Shown piece by piece: positions 1 to 7,757 of a stretch of DNA of 64,000 nt (the first letter of the stretch is position 1; each line of letters begins with the position of its first letter). The DNA is from Sporosarcina luteola (GTDB lineage Bacteria > Bacillota > Bacilli > Bacillales_A > Planococcaceae): assembly GCF_023715535.1 (NCBI RefSeq), contig NZ_JAMBOI010000002.1, forward strand, positions 592,569 to 656,568, given 5' to 3'. The translations under genes and the position numbers were made by a program. The notes beneath the pieces were generated by a model. That model saw only the letters and a program-made list of their open reading frames with translations, made no database searches and had not been told where the DNA came from.

Positions 1-2
1 CC

Positions 3-347
3 GGAGACCGCAGCGAGTTCCAATGGGGCAAGGACCATGTCTTCACAAATAAGTTCAATTTTAATGGACTGGAAGATATCGTTAATAGATTACAAGGGAA
101 ACCGGTATATTTGACGATCGATTTAGATGTGTTAGATCCTTCCGTCTTCCCTGGTACTGGAACTCCCGAAGCTGGCGGAGTCAGTTTCATGGAATTATTA
201 CAAGCCATTTTGACAGTGAGCGACCTCAATATTGTAGGCTGCGATGTCAATGAGCTATCGCCGATTTATGATCAAAGTGGTGTTTCTACTGCAGTAGCTT
301 GTAAAGTGCTGCGCGAACTTTTATTGGCAGTAACTAAACAAAATTAA
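3..347 (+). CDS. speB: Agmatinase / ureohydrolase family protein, C-terminal part (partial)
   Basis: The reading frame is open from the window edge (frame of base 3) and stops at TAA 345-347, so only the last ~114 residues are present. They contain the ureohydrolase metal-binding signature TIDLDVLDP followed by GTGTPEAGG, typical of agmatinases, and an upstream G-D-R-S-E segment. The family hydrolyses agmatine to putrescine and urea in the cytosol with a binuclear Mn site. The next gene starts 14 bases later and makes carboxy(nor)spermidine, so putrescine is probably the intended product. Arginase or formiminoglutamase are less likely alternatives; the N-terminal half needed to separate them lies outside the window. 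Confidence 0.85.
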   Translation, partial: GDRSEFQWGKDHVFTNKFNFNGLEDIVNRLQGKPVYLTIDLDVLDPSVFPGTGTPEAGGVSFMELLQAILTVSDLNIVGCDVNELSPIYDQSGVSTAVACKVLRELLLAVTKQN

Positions 348-361
348 AAGGGGTGTTTTGA

Positions 362-1561
362 TTGGGTAAAGCGTTAATCATCGGAGCAGGTGGAGTAGCA
401 AGTGTTGTTGTGCATAAATGTGTACAAGTACCTGACGTGTTTGAAGAAATTTGCATCGCGAGCCGTACAAAATCGAAATGTGATGCGTTGAAGGAAAAAC
501 TAGACGGCGGTCGCACAAAAATCCAGACAGCTCAAGTAGACGCGGACAATGTCGAAGAATTGGTTGAACTGATCAACAGCTTCAAACCGGACATCGTCAT
601 CAACGTCGCATTGCCATACCAAGACTTGACAATCATGGATGCGTGCCTAGCAACGGGCGTCCACTACTTGGATACAGCGAACTATGAGCCTCTCGATACG
701 GCGAAATTCGAATATAAATGGCAATGGGCTTATCGCGAGAGGTTCGAACAAGCAGGCCTAACTGCAATCCTAGGCTGCGGCTTCGATCCAGGCGTCACAG
801 GCGTTTTCTCCGCTTATGCGCAAAAGCATTATTTCGACGAAATCCACACGATCGATATTGTGGATGCAAATGCCGGAGACCACGGCTATCCATTCGCAAC
901 GAACTTCAATCCGGAAATTAACATCCGTGAAATCACAGCTAACGGCCGCTACTGGGAAAACGGCGAGTTCATCGAAACTCCGCCACTATCCGAAAAACGC
1001 GTATACGATCTGCCTGAAATCGGTCCGAAAGATGTATACCTTCTCTATCACGAAGAGTTGGAGTCACTTGCACAAAACATTAAAGGCATCAAGAAAATCC
1101 GTTTCTGGATGACATTCTCTGAAAAATACTTGACGCATTTGAAAGTGCTTGAAAATGTCGGCATGACATCGATTGAACCAATCGAATTCGAAGGTCAGCA
1201 AATCGTGCCTTTACAATTCCTGAAGGCGGTTCTTCCTGACCCTGCTTCCCTAGGACCCCGCACAAAAGGTAAAACGAATATCGGCTGTATTTTCCAAGGA
1301 ACGAAAGATGGCGAAGAGAAGACGTATTACGTCTATAACGTATCCGACCACGAGGAGTGCTACCGCGAAGTAGGTTCCCAAGCTGTTTCTTACACAACGG
1401 GCGTTCCAGCGATGATTGGCGCGATGCTATTGCTGAAAGGCGAATGGAAAAAACCTGGCGTTTATAATGTCGAAGAGTTCAATCCGGATCCATTTATGGA
1501 AGCATTGAACGAATACGGTCTGCCTTGGCAGGAAGATTTCAACCCAGAGCTGATCGATTGA
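362..1561 (+). CDS. Carboxynorspermidine/carboxyspermidine dehydrogenase (saccharopine dehydrogenase family)
   Basis: A 399-residue protein of the saccharopine dehydrogenase family. The N-terminus carries a Rossmann loop (GAGGVASVV, residues ~8-16), and the middle has the family segment GCGFDPGVTGVFSAY. Family members of this length next to NspC reductively condense putrescine (or diaminopropane) with aspartate semialdehyde, using NADPH. The start is TTG at 362, chosen because AAAAGGGGTG precedes it at good spacing and the upstream gene stops at 347. The decarboxylase follows 17 bases after the stop. With agmatinase upstream, the likely product is carboxyspermidine. A true saccharopine dehydrogenase role is possible but not favoured by the neighbours. 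Confidence 0.88.
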   Translation: MGKALIIGAGGVASVVVHKCVQVPDVFEEICIASRTKSKCDALKEKLDGGRTKIQTAQVDADNVEELVELINSFKPDIVINVALPYQDLTIMDACLATGVHYLDTANYEPLDTAKFEYKWQWAYRERFEQAGLTAILGCGFDPGVTGVFSAYAQKHYFDEIHTIDIVDANAGDHGYPFATNFNPEINIREITANGRYWENGEFIETPPLSEKRVYDLPEIGPKDVYLLYHEELESLAQNIKGIKKIRFWMTFSEKYLTHLKVLENVGMTSIEPIEFEGQQIVPLQFLKAVLPDPASLGPRTKGKTNIGCIFQGTKDGEEKTYYVYNVSDHEECYREVGSQAVSYTTGVPAMIGAMLLLKGEWKKPGVYNVEEFNPDPFMEALNEYGLPWQEDFNPELID

Positions 1562-1578
1562 TAGGAGGCAAGCAACAA

Positions 1579-2721
1579 ATGAAGTTGAATTTCGATCCAC
1601 ACGCAGTCCCCTCCCCGTCGTATGTAGTCGATGAAGGGCTACTAATTAAAAACTTGGAACTGCTAAAGTCGATCATTGACCGGACAGGCTGCAAAATTCT
1701 ATTGGCCCAAAAAGGGTTTTCAATGTTCTCCGTCTATCCGCTCATCGGCCAGTATTTGAATGGCGTGACGTCAAGCGGCTTATTGGAAGCAAAATTAGGA
1801 TATGAAGAGATGGGGAAAGAAGTCCATACGTACTCCCCTGCATTCACAGAATCTGATTTCGAGGAGATCCTATCGTACTCCGATCATCTTGTGTTCAACT
1901 CGTTTGACCAATGGAGACGCTTCAGGGATCAAGTGAAAAACTATCCAAAACCGATCGAATGCGGCATTCGGATCAATCCCGAGTACTCGGAAATTGATGT
2001 GGATATGTATAATCCATGCTTCACTTTCTCCCGATTCGGCGTAACGCTAGAAAATTTTGAACCGGATGAGTTGGAAGGGATCAGTGGCTTGCATTTCCAT
2101 ACGATGTGCGAACAGAATTCCGACACGCTTGCCCGTACGATTCAAGTCGTTGATGAAAAGTTCGGCGAGTATTTGAAAGATATGAAATGGATCAATTTCG
2201 GCGGCGGTCATCATATTACCCGTCCTGATTACGACATTGAGACACTAGTCGAATCGATTCTTTTCATGAAGGAGAAATATGGACTAGATGTGTATTTGGA
2301 ACCCGGCGAAGCTATCGCATTGAACACAGGCTTCCTCGTTACGACTGTGTTGGATACGTTGCATAACGGAATGCCGCTTGCCATTTTGGATACTTCGGCT
2401 TCCTGCCATATGCCGGACGTTCTGGAAATGCCATACCGTCCTGAGATTGTCGGTGCGGGACTGCCGAATGAGAAAACGATCACGTACCGGTTTGGCGGAC
2501 CTACCTGCCTCGCGGGGGATGTCATCGGAGATTACTCATTCGATAAGCCTTTAACGGCCGGCGATAGGCTTGTCTTCTGTGACATGGCCCACTATTCCAT
2601 GGTGAAGAACAACACATTCAATGGCATGGAATTGCCTGCCATCGTATTGAATACAGTTGCAGACGGTCCGAAAGTCATCAAGGAATTTGGTTATGAGGAT
2701 TTCAAAGAACGTTTGTCATAA
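1579..2721 (+). CDS. nspC: Carboxynorspermidine/carboxyspermidine decarboxylase
   Basis: A 380-residue PLP-dependent decarboxylase of the alanine-racemase-fold (group IV) family, with the NspC pattern. LLAQKGFS near the N-terminus holds the probable PLP lysine (Lys45), followed by TSSGLLEAKLG, the glycine-rich NFGGGHH phosphate-binding segment, the YLEPGEA motif and a late GPTCLAGDV segment that supplies the catalytic Cys of the second subunit. It releases CO2 from carboxyspermidine to give spermidine, the last step of this operon's pathway. The frame is open further upstream, but ATG 1579 is preceded by AGGAGG at ideal spacing. A hairpin terminator follows the stop. Confidence 0.9.
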   Translation: MKLNFDPHAVPSPSYVVDEGLLIKNLELLKSIIDRTGCKILLAQKGFSMFSVYPLIGQYLNGVTSSGLLEAKLGYEEMGKEVHTYSPAFTESDFEEILSYSDHLVFNSFDQWRRFRDQVKNYPKPIECGIRINPEYSEIDVDMYNPCFTFSRFGVTLENFEPDELEGISGLHFHTMCEQNSDTLARTIQVVDEKFGEYLKDMKWINFGGGHHITRPDYDIETLVESILFMKEKYGLDVYLEPGEAIALNTGFLVTTVLDTLHNGMPLAILDTSASCHMPDVLEMPYRPEIVGAGLPNEKTITYRFGGPTCLAGDVIGDYSFDKPLTAGDRLVFCDMAHYSMVKNNTFNGMELPAIVLNTVADGPKVIKEFGYEDFKERLS

Positions 2722-2724
2722 AAT

Positions 2725-2767
2725 AAAGGGTTGCCCATGACTTGAAATTAAGTCTGGCAGCCCTTTT
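2725..2767 (+). terminator. Rho-independent terminator, probably bidirectional
   Basis: AAAGGGTTGCC pairs with GGCAGCCCTTTT (one G-U pair), starting 4 bases after the nspC stop. The reverse strand also ends in a T-rich tail, so it can serve the convergent small-protein operon at 2798-3237. Confidence 0.8.
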
Positions 2768-2797
2768 ACTATGCTGTTGATACTCGTTTTTTCACCA

Positions 2798-2935
2798 TTA
2801 AGGTGCACCAGTGAGTTTGCTTAAATCAGCAGAACCAAAGATGACTAATAACAATAAAATAATTAGAATGACTATGTTTATGAATGAAGTCCCTGAAAAA
2901 CCGGTCGTATTGTTACCTGTCGTGTTGCCGACCAT
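2798..2935 (-). CDS. Small single-pass membrane protein, 45 aa, unknown function
   Basis: Found by reading the gap after nspC on the minus strand. ATG at 2935 is preceded by AGGGGAGATAAG (good Shine-Dalgarno), and TAA ends at 2798. The protein has a polar Asn/Thr/Gly-rich head (residues 1-17) and one hydrophobic helix of about 17 residues (INIVILIILLLLVIFG), then a short tail. This resembles the general build of the tiny YjcZ-type membrane proteins common in sporulating Bacillales, but I cannot assign it to that family. It begins 11 bases after the stop of the 96-residue gene upstream, so the two form an operon. Confidence 0.7.
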   Translation of the reverse strand: MVGNTTGNNTTGFSGTSFINIVILIILLLLVIFGSADLSKLTGAP

Positions 2936-2946
2936 TCTTATCTCCC

Positions 2947-3237
2947 CTATCCTCTATTCATACGACTTTGAATGCCTTCAAAAATCTCATCGATTGTAAT
3001 ATCTCCATTTTCACTTAAGAAATCAGCCATTTTATTACCATTTTTCGCTTCATCTTGGAAAGCACCGAGTAATGTCACCGTAACAGTTGGGCTATTACGG
3101 AAAAGTATGACAGAATCCACTCTTAGCTTGCCTAATAATAGAAGTGATGCTGCAATGATTTCTAAGTCTTTCCCTTTTAATAAATCATTTAGTGTATACG
3201 CAGGATTTTGATTTCCATTATTATTTTTTTTATACAA
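2947..3237 (-). CDS. Conserved-looking small protein of unknown function, 96 aa
   Basis: I do not recognise this protein. It has an Asn/Gln-rich start, a hydrophobic middle (LEIIAASLLLLGKLRVDSVILF) and an acidic, polar C-terminus (GDITIDEIFEGIQ). The open frame begins at GTG 3246, but that codon abuts AAGGA with almost no spacer; TTG at 3237 is 10 bases from it and is preferred. The gene is followed after 11 bases by the 45-residue membrane protein, suggesting joint function. The pair is convergent to the polyamine operon. Codon use looks ordinary, and the opposite-strand frames here are short or poorly initiated. Confidence 0.6.
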   Translation of the reverse strand: MYKKNNNGNQNPAYTLNDLLKGKDLEIIAASLLLLGKLRVDSVILFRNSPTVTVTLLGAFQDEAKNGNKMADFLSENGDITIDEIFEGIQSRMNRG

Positions 3238-3343
3238 CTCAAACACTTCCTTCTAAGTGTGAGTGACATTCCCCATCCTATCTCATTGTATGAGAAGACT
3301 GTCAAAGAAGTGTGTACACTTATAGGTCACCCTCTCGTTTGAA

Positions 3344-3388
3344 CAAAAAACAGCCCGGAATTCCGCTATCGTAAGCAGCTCCGGGCTA
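3344..3388 (-). terminator. Rho-independent terminator of the stalk-domain gene
   Basis: On the minus strand AGCCCGGA pairs with TCCGGGCT, followed by GTTTTTTGTT, starting just after the stop at 3397. Confidence 0.85.
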
Positions 3389-3396
3389 TGTCGTTA

Positions 3397-4359
3397 TTAA
3401 TCGTTGCTAAGCAACAATTCAAGAATGTCTTCAGACACGTATGTTTTATTGCCGCCGATCAACTCAGGCGCAATGGCGAATTGTTGGAGGCTTTTATTGT
3501 AGCCGTACATTTTCTCACCGCGAGTGATGGTTAAAGAGACATTCCCTTTTGTGAGAAGTGCTCCATTGATTTTTGACTGGGAGAGCACATAATAACCGAG
3601 CTCTTCCGCAACTTTGCGCAACGGAATCATCTTCACGCCGTCTTTCATGTAATGGTCGCTTTCAATTATGTCACTTACGGATTCTGGAATCTCCGGAGTT
3701 TCAGAAGTTTCCTCGACTCCTTCGCCCGTGCCCTCATCGGTCAATGGGTCAAGTGCAATAATTTTAGTAGGAGGCGTTTGTGGCGGCAAGCTTCTTGTCG
3801 TAATTGAATAAAACACGACCAATTCCTTGCCTTTCAACTCAGCCTTACTAACTTTTTCGCCTTGTTGGTTAAGGATAGTCGTTTCTTTCCCAATGTTCAG
3901 CTTCAATTCTTTATCCAAGCTGAGGAAATCTGCATCGAATTTACCGACTTTGACGCTGCCCGGTTTTGTTTCATCCATGACGATAAATAGTTCAGGAGTG
4001 ATTTGTGCTGGATAAATCAATATCATCGGCTTGTTTTTATCGTAATACGCTTCCACTTTCATTTCCTTTTTCAAGTCGGTAGATTTCATTTCATTAGTTG
4101 TACCGCTATTGAATAGAAGCGTTTTGTCTTGAATGCGGAAAATCGTGATAAGATCTTGTTCATTTTCGACAGTTACCATCAGATCGTTATCCCTGTCCTC
4201 GATATTCGTAATAACCCCTGTCGCTCTCACATACTCCGAAGCATCCTTCACTTCTTCTTTATCCATTTGAATCACGTCCTCGTTCGCCTTAACTGCAAAG
4301 GGTGTCCACGCGCTTCCTGCCAATAATGCGGTTAATGCAACTGCTCCAATTTTTTTCAT
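3397..4359 (-). CDS. Secreted copper-amine-oxidase-N-terminal (stalk) domain protein
   Basis: A 320-residue exported protein. It opens with a signal peptide (MKKIGAVALTALLAGSAW..., cleavage likely near AVKA/N). The middle (~30-205) is beta-rich with an OB-like YVRATGVITNIEDRDND segment. An acidic Pro/Glu/Thr linker (~210-235) follows, then a C-terminal stalk-type domain (~236-320) with the hallmark MKDGVKMIPLRKVAEELGY and TLTKGNVSLTITRG pattern of copper amine oxidase N-terminal-like repeats found in cell-surface proteins of Bacillales. The start at 4359 has GGAGA at good spacing; the frame extends 10 codons further upstream without a ribosome site. The molecular role is unknown; no catalytic domain is visible. 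Confidence 0.75.
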   Translation of the reverse strand: MKKIGAVALTALLAGSAWTPFAVKANEDVIQMDKEEVKDASEYVRATGVITNIEDRDNDLMVTVENEQDLITIFRIQDKTLLFNSGTTNEMKSTDLKKEMKVEAYYDKNKPMILIYPAQITPELFIVMDETKPGSVKVGKFDADFLSLDKELKLNIGKETTILNQQGEKVSKAELKGKELVVFYSITTRSLPPQTPPTKIIALDPLTDEGTGEGVEETSETPEIPESVSDIIESDHYMKDGVKMIPLRKVAEELGYYVLSQSKINGALLTKGNVSLTITRGEKMYGYNKSLQQFAIAPELIGGNKTYVSEDILELLLSND

Positions 4360-4422
4360 AATTTCTCTCTCCTTAATTCGGTTATTCAATGAATCAGACG
4401 GAGTGTATTGGTAAAAGTTACA

Positions 4423-5646
4423 TTACTTTAATACAGTCACCTTTTCATCTCGTCCGGCTTTCAATCCAAAAATGAGGAAGAGCAGTGATGCTATCATAAA
4501 AATCAACAACGGACTTTTCCAAGAACCAGTCGCATCATGAAGAAACCCAAATAGCACAGGTCCGATAGCTGCAAGCAGATAGCCTGAAGATTGGGCCATG
4601 CCCGATAATTCCGCGGCCTCTGTATGGGTCTCCGTCCGCAGTGTGAAAAACATCATCGCGAGTCCAAAGGAAGCACCGCCGGCAATCCCGATTGCAATCA
4701 TCCATAATGGAGTCAACGATAATCCCCCTGCGAGAACGCCGCCATAGCCAATCAAATATAAAGCCGCTACGGCGACTACGATCATCCGCTGATCCTTCAA
4801 TCTGCCTGCGAGTATCGGTATAATGAATGTCATTGGCAACTGTGATAATTGTAAAAGGGAAAACATCCAGCCCGCTTTCTCGGCCGTCATGCCCTCAGAT
4901 ATGAGTATTTCAGGCAGCCATGCAGCTGTACAATAAAATAGCAACGACTGCAGCCCCATGAAAAACGTTACCGCCCAAGCAATCGGTGAGCGCCATAAGA
5001 TAGGTGACTTCTCTATAGATGCTTTTTCAGTTTGCGTTTGTAAGGATACTCTGTTTTTCAGCTGAGGTATCCATAATAGCAACGCTAGCGCGGACAAGGC
5101 AGCCCATATCCCTAATGCACCTTGCCAACCGAATTGTGTATTGAGTACAATCGGTGCGCTGATGCCCGAAGCCGTTGTCGCTGATATGTTCATGGCGACC
5201 GAGTAGATTCCCGTCATTAACCCAATATGTAATGGAAAGCTTAATTTCAACAAGGCAGGCAACAATACATTCCCGAATGCGATAGCGACACCGATAAGGA
5301 ATGTCCCAGCGACTAAAAACAATATGGATCCAGCCGATCGGATTAAAATGCCGACCGTCAATAAACATAGAGAGATGAATAGAGTCAACTCCATACCGAA
5401 TCTCTTCGATAGTTTAGGAGCTATTGGCGATATGAAGGCGAACGCCAAAAGAGGGATTGTCGTCACTAAGCCCGCCAGTACATTCGACATTCCCAGCCCA
5501 TCCCGTATCGGACCGATAATTGGGCCAACGGACGTCAAAGGTGAACGTAACGTTGAAGCAATGAAAATGATGCCGATAATCAATAACAATGTTTTCTTCT
5601 CAAAGCTTAGTTTCTTAGTGTAGGCTTGATTTCCTTCAAGCTTCAT
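4423..5646 (-). CDS. CynX/NimT-family MFS transporter
   Basis: A 407-residue polytopic membrane protein with about 12 hydrophobic segments. The family pattern STLRSPLTSVGPIIGPI in TM1, loop LSKRFGMELTLF between TM2 and TM3, and YSVAMNISATTASGIS mid-protein match the CynX/NimT (cyanate / 2-nitroimidazole) branch of the major facilitator superfamily (like B. subtilis YycB). The substrate is unknown. ATG at 5646 is preceded by AAGGAAGG with a good spacer. It is monocistronic in appearance, lying between the stalk protein and argD, both on the same strand but with their own terminators. Confidence 0.8.
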   Translation of the reverse strand: MKLEGNQAYTKKLSFEKKTLLLIIGIIFIASTLRSPLTSVGPIIGPIRDGLGMSNVLAGLVTTIPLLAFAFISPIAPKLSKRFGMELTLFISLCLLTVGILIRSAGSILFLVAGTFLIGVAIAFGNVLLPALLKLSFPLHIGLMTGIYSVAMNISATTASGISAPIVLNTQFGWQGALGIWAALSALALLLWIPQLKNRVSLQTQTEKASIEKSPILWRSPIAWAVTFFMGLQSLLFYCTAAWLPEILISEGMTAEKAGWMFSLLQLSQLPMTFIIPILAGRLKDQRMIVVAVAALYLIGYGGVLAGGLSLTPLWMIAIGIAGGASFGLAMMFFTLRTETHTEAAELSGMAQSSGYLLAAIGPVLFGFLHDATGSWKSPLLIFMIASLLFLIFGLKAGRDEKVTVLK

Positions 5647-5792
5647 TTCGTCGCCTTCCTTTCGTTATAAATGCCATTCGAGCATATCATAATGGGAGAT
5701 CTTTCTAAAGAGAAGGTGTTGGGGAAAGGTTTTCCGCGAGTTATGGTGAGTTTTGCTCATTTTAGGAGTATGCAATTCACATAAATTCACAT

Positions 5793-5828
5793 GTAAAAAC
5801 GGATCTCCCTTATCCATGAGATCCGTTT
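5793..5828 (-). terminator. Terminator of the argCJBD operon
   Basis: AACGGATCTC pairs perfectly with GAGATCCGTT (10 bp), and the minus strand continues with GTTTTTACAT. It lies 8 bases past the argD stop, so carAB and argF are not part of this transcript. Confidence 0.88.
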
Positions 5829-5835
5829 GTATTTT

Positions 5836-6981
5836 TTATATTGTTGTCGGCACGAGCAATATTGATGTCAATACGTCGACTGCCTGATCGATTTCCTCTT
5901 CAGTCACAGTCAATGGAGGCAGCAAGCGAATTACATCCGTACCTGCTTGCACGACGAGCAGTCCTGCTTCTTCCGCTTGGCGGATGAAAGGGGCAACGTC
6001 TTCCTTGCAATCGATGCCGATAAGCAAACCTTGCCCCCGAATGTCATATTGATCAGGCGACAGGCTCACCTTCAATTTCCGAATCAAGGCATTTGACTTT
6101 TCATTGACTTCCTTCAAAAATCCTTCCTCGAAAACGTGATCCACTACTGTCTGCGCAACTGCGACAGCGAGCGGGTTCCCTCCGAATGTGGTGCCATGCG
6201 TCCCCGGTCCGAATGAATCGAATAGTTCAGCTGTGCCGAGCATCGCCCCGATTGGGAAGCCTCCGCCCAATCCTTTGGCTAGTGTCATAATGTCGGGTTT
6301 TAAACCTGACTGCTCGTAGGCGTAGCGTGTGCCAGTTCTTCCGATGCCGGTCTGTACTTCATCGACAATGCATAAAATCCCCTTCGACTTGCAAATGTCA
6401 GAAATAACAGTAGCGAACTCGGGAGTTACTGCGTGGATTCCACCTTCCCCTTGAATCACTTCAAGCATAATCGCCGCCACATCATCACCGATAACCGCTT
6501 CCAAAGCTCCCGGGTCATTGAACGGCACCGTCTTGAACGTATCTAGCATCGGGCCGAACCCTTGCTTGATTTTATCCTGGCCCGTCGCCGCCATTGCTCC
6601 GAATGTACGACCATGGAACGATTGGTCGAAAGTGATAATCGTCGATTTCCCCGTATGCTTCCTTGCTAGCTTGATGGCCGCTTCATTCGCCTCCGCTCCG
6701 CTATTGCAGAAGAAAGCATGAGCGAAGTGTGTGTCTTTTATTAACGAAGCAGCGAGCTTTTCCTGCTCCGGGCTTTCGAATAAATTCGATACATGCCACA
6801 GCTTTTCACTTTGAACTTGAATCGCATTGACGATTGCAGGGTGGGCATGGCCAAGTGAGACGACAGCTATGCCGCTAGTAAAATCAAGGTATTTTTTTCC
6901 GTCTGCATCTTCCACGACAGTTCCCTCGCCTTTTACAAGATGCACCGGTCGCCGTGCATAATTATTGAATAACGTACTCAA
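5836..6981 (-). CDS. argD: Acetylornithine aminotransferase
   Basis: A 381-residue class III aminotransferase. It has the cofactor signature FCNSGAEANEAAIKLAR (~95-111), SFHGRTFGA, EVIQGEGG, the Asp of FDxVQTG-type motif (IVDEVQTGIGRTG) and the PLP-lysine segment TLAKGLGGGFPIGAML. It transfers an amino group from glutamate to N-acetylglutamate semialdehyde, giving N-acetylornithine. The start is TTG 6981, seven bases after GGAGG; this TTG overlaps the argB stop (TTGA), which implies translational coupling. It is the last gene of argCJBD. Other class III aminotransferases look alike, but the operon settles the role. Confidence 0.95.
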   Translation of the reverse strand: MSTLFNNYARRPVHLVKGEGTVVEDADGKKYLDFTSGIAVVSLGHAHPAIVNAIQVQSEKLWHVSNLFESPEQEKLAASLIKDTHFAHAFFCNSGAEANEAAIKLARKHTGKSTIITFDQSFHGRTFGAMAATGQDKIKQGFGPMLDTFKTVPFNDPGALEAVIGDDVAAIMLEVIQGEGGIHAVTPEFATVISDICKSKGILCIVDEVQTGIGRTGTRYAYEQSGLKPDIMTLAKGLGGGFPIGAMLGTAELFDSFGPGTHGTTFGGNPLAVAVAQTVVDHVFEEGFLKEVNEKSNALIRKLKVSLSPDQYDIRGQGLLIGIDCKEDVAPFIRQAEEAGLLVVQAGTDVIRLLPPLTVTEEEIDQAVDVLTSILLVPTTI

Positions 6982-7757
6982 ATGAAGACCTCCTCAACTC
7001 CGATTGTTGTGCCTGCCAAATGCTGATCTGCAATTTGGACGGATGGCACGCCGGCATCCAAGCAATCGATTGCAGCATTCACTTTCGGGATCATTCCGCC
7101 GTATATATCCCCAGCCTCAATCCAGTTCGCGATATCACTTGGGGAGACGGTTGATTGAATTTCATTTCCGATCTTTATTCCAGGTGTATCCGTCACAAAC
7201 AGGAGGCTTGCCGCGCCGATCGCTAACGCAACTTTGCTAGCAACTGTATCCGCATTTATATTGAGCGGTTTACCGCATTCCGTCGCACCGATACAAGAGA
7301 CGACCGGGACAATTCCAGCGGCTAGTAATTTTTCTAGCAGACGGTCATTCACATGCTGTATGTCACCGACAAAGCCATATCGTTCTTTATTGAGCAATGT
7401 ACACGTCAAGAGTTTCCCGTCAAATCCGCTCAGTCCGATCGCATCGATGCCTTCACGATTCAACTGATGGACGAGTGATGGATTCACTTCACCGATCAAG
7501 ACATCTCTCACGATGGCGATGGATTGATCGCACGTGACCCGAATGCCATTGTCGATGTTCGACGCAATCGCATTCTTCTGTAACGCTGTATTAATGGAAG
7601 GCCCGCCTCCATGGACGATGACAATTTCGTAGCCCGCACTTTTCATTTCGTGGAATTTAGTAAAAAAACCGCTTTGCAACCCTTCGAGCATACTGCCTCC
7701 GAGCTTAATGACAATCCGTTTACGATCGGTAAGAAGCATTGATTTGGACGTAGTCAT
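6978..7757 (-). CDS. argB: Acetylglutamate kinase
   Basis: A 259-residue amino acid kinase. IVIKLGGSML (~15-24) and VHGGGP (~47-52) form the phosphate-binding site, and the C-terminal GGMIPKVNAA segment is characteristic of ArgB. It phosphorylates N-acetylglutamate, the second step of the acetylated ornithine pathway. ATG 7757 lies 38 bases inside argJ in another frame and has only a weak upstream GGGGGTG; ATG 7739 is a possible shorter start. The stop overlaps the argD TTG by three bases. The Arg-inhibition N-terminal helix of arginine-sensitive kinases is not evident, as expected where an ArgJ handles the acetyl cycle. Confidence 0.95.
   Translation of the reverse strand: MTTSKSMLLTDRKRIVIKLGGSMLEGLQSGFFTKFHEMKSAGYEIVIVHGGGPSINTALQKNAIASNIDNGIRVTCDQSIAIVRDVLIGEVNPSLVHQLNREGIDAIGLSGFDGKLLTCTLLNKERYGFVGDIQHVNDRLLEKLLAAGIVPVVSCIGATECGKPLNINADTVASKVALAIGAASLLFVTDTPGIKIGNEIQSTVSPSDIANWIEAGDIYGGMIPKVNAAIDCLDAGVPSVQIADQHLAGTTIGVEEVFI

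Noticed and set aside
2811..2999. 62-codon plus-strand frame after nspC
   Set aside because: It is antisense to the 45-aa gene, which has a far better ribosome site and a sensible membrane-protein pattern.
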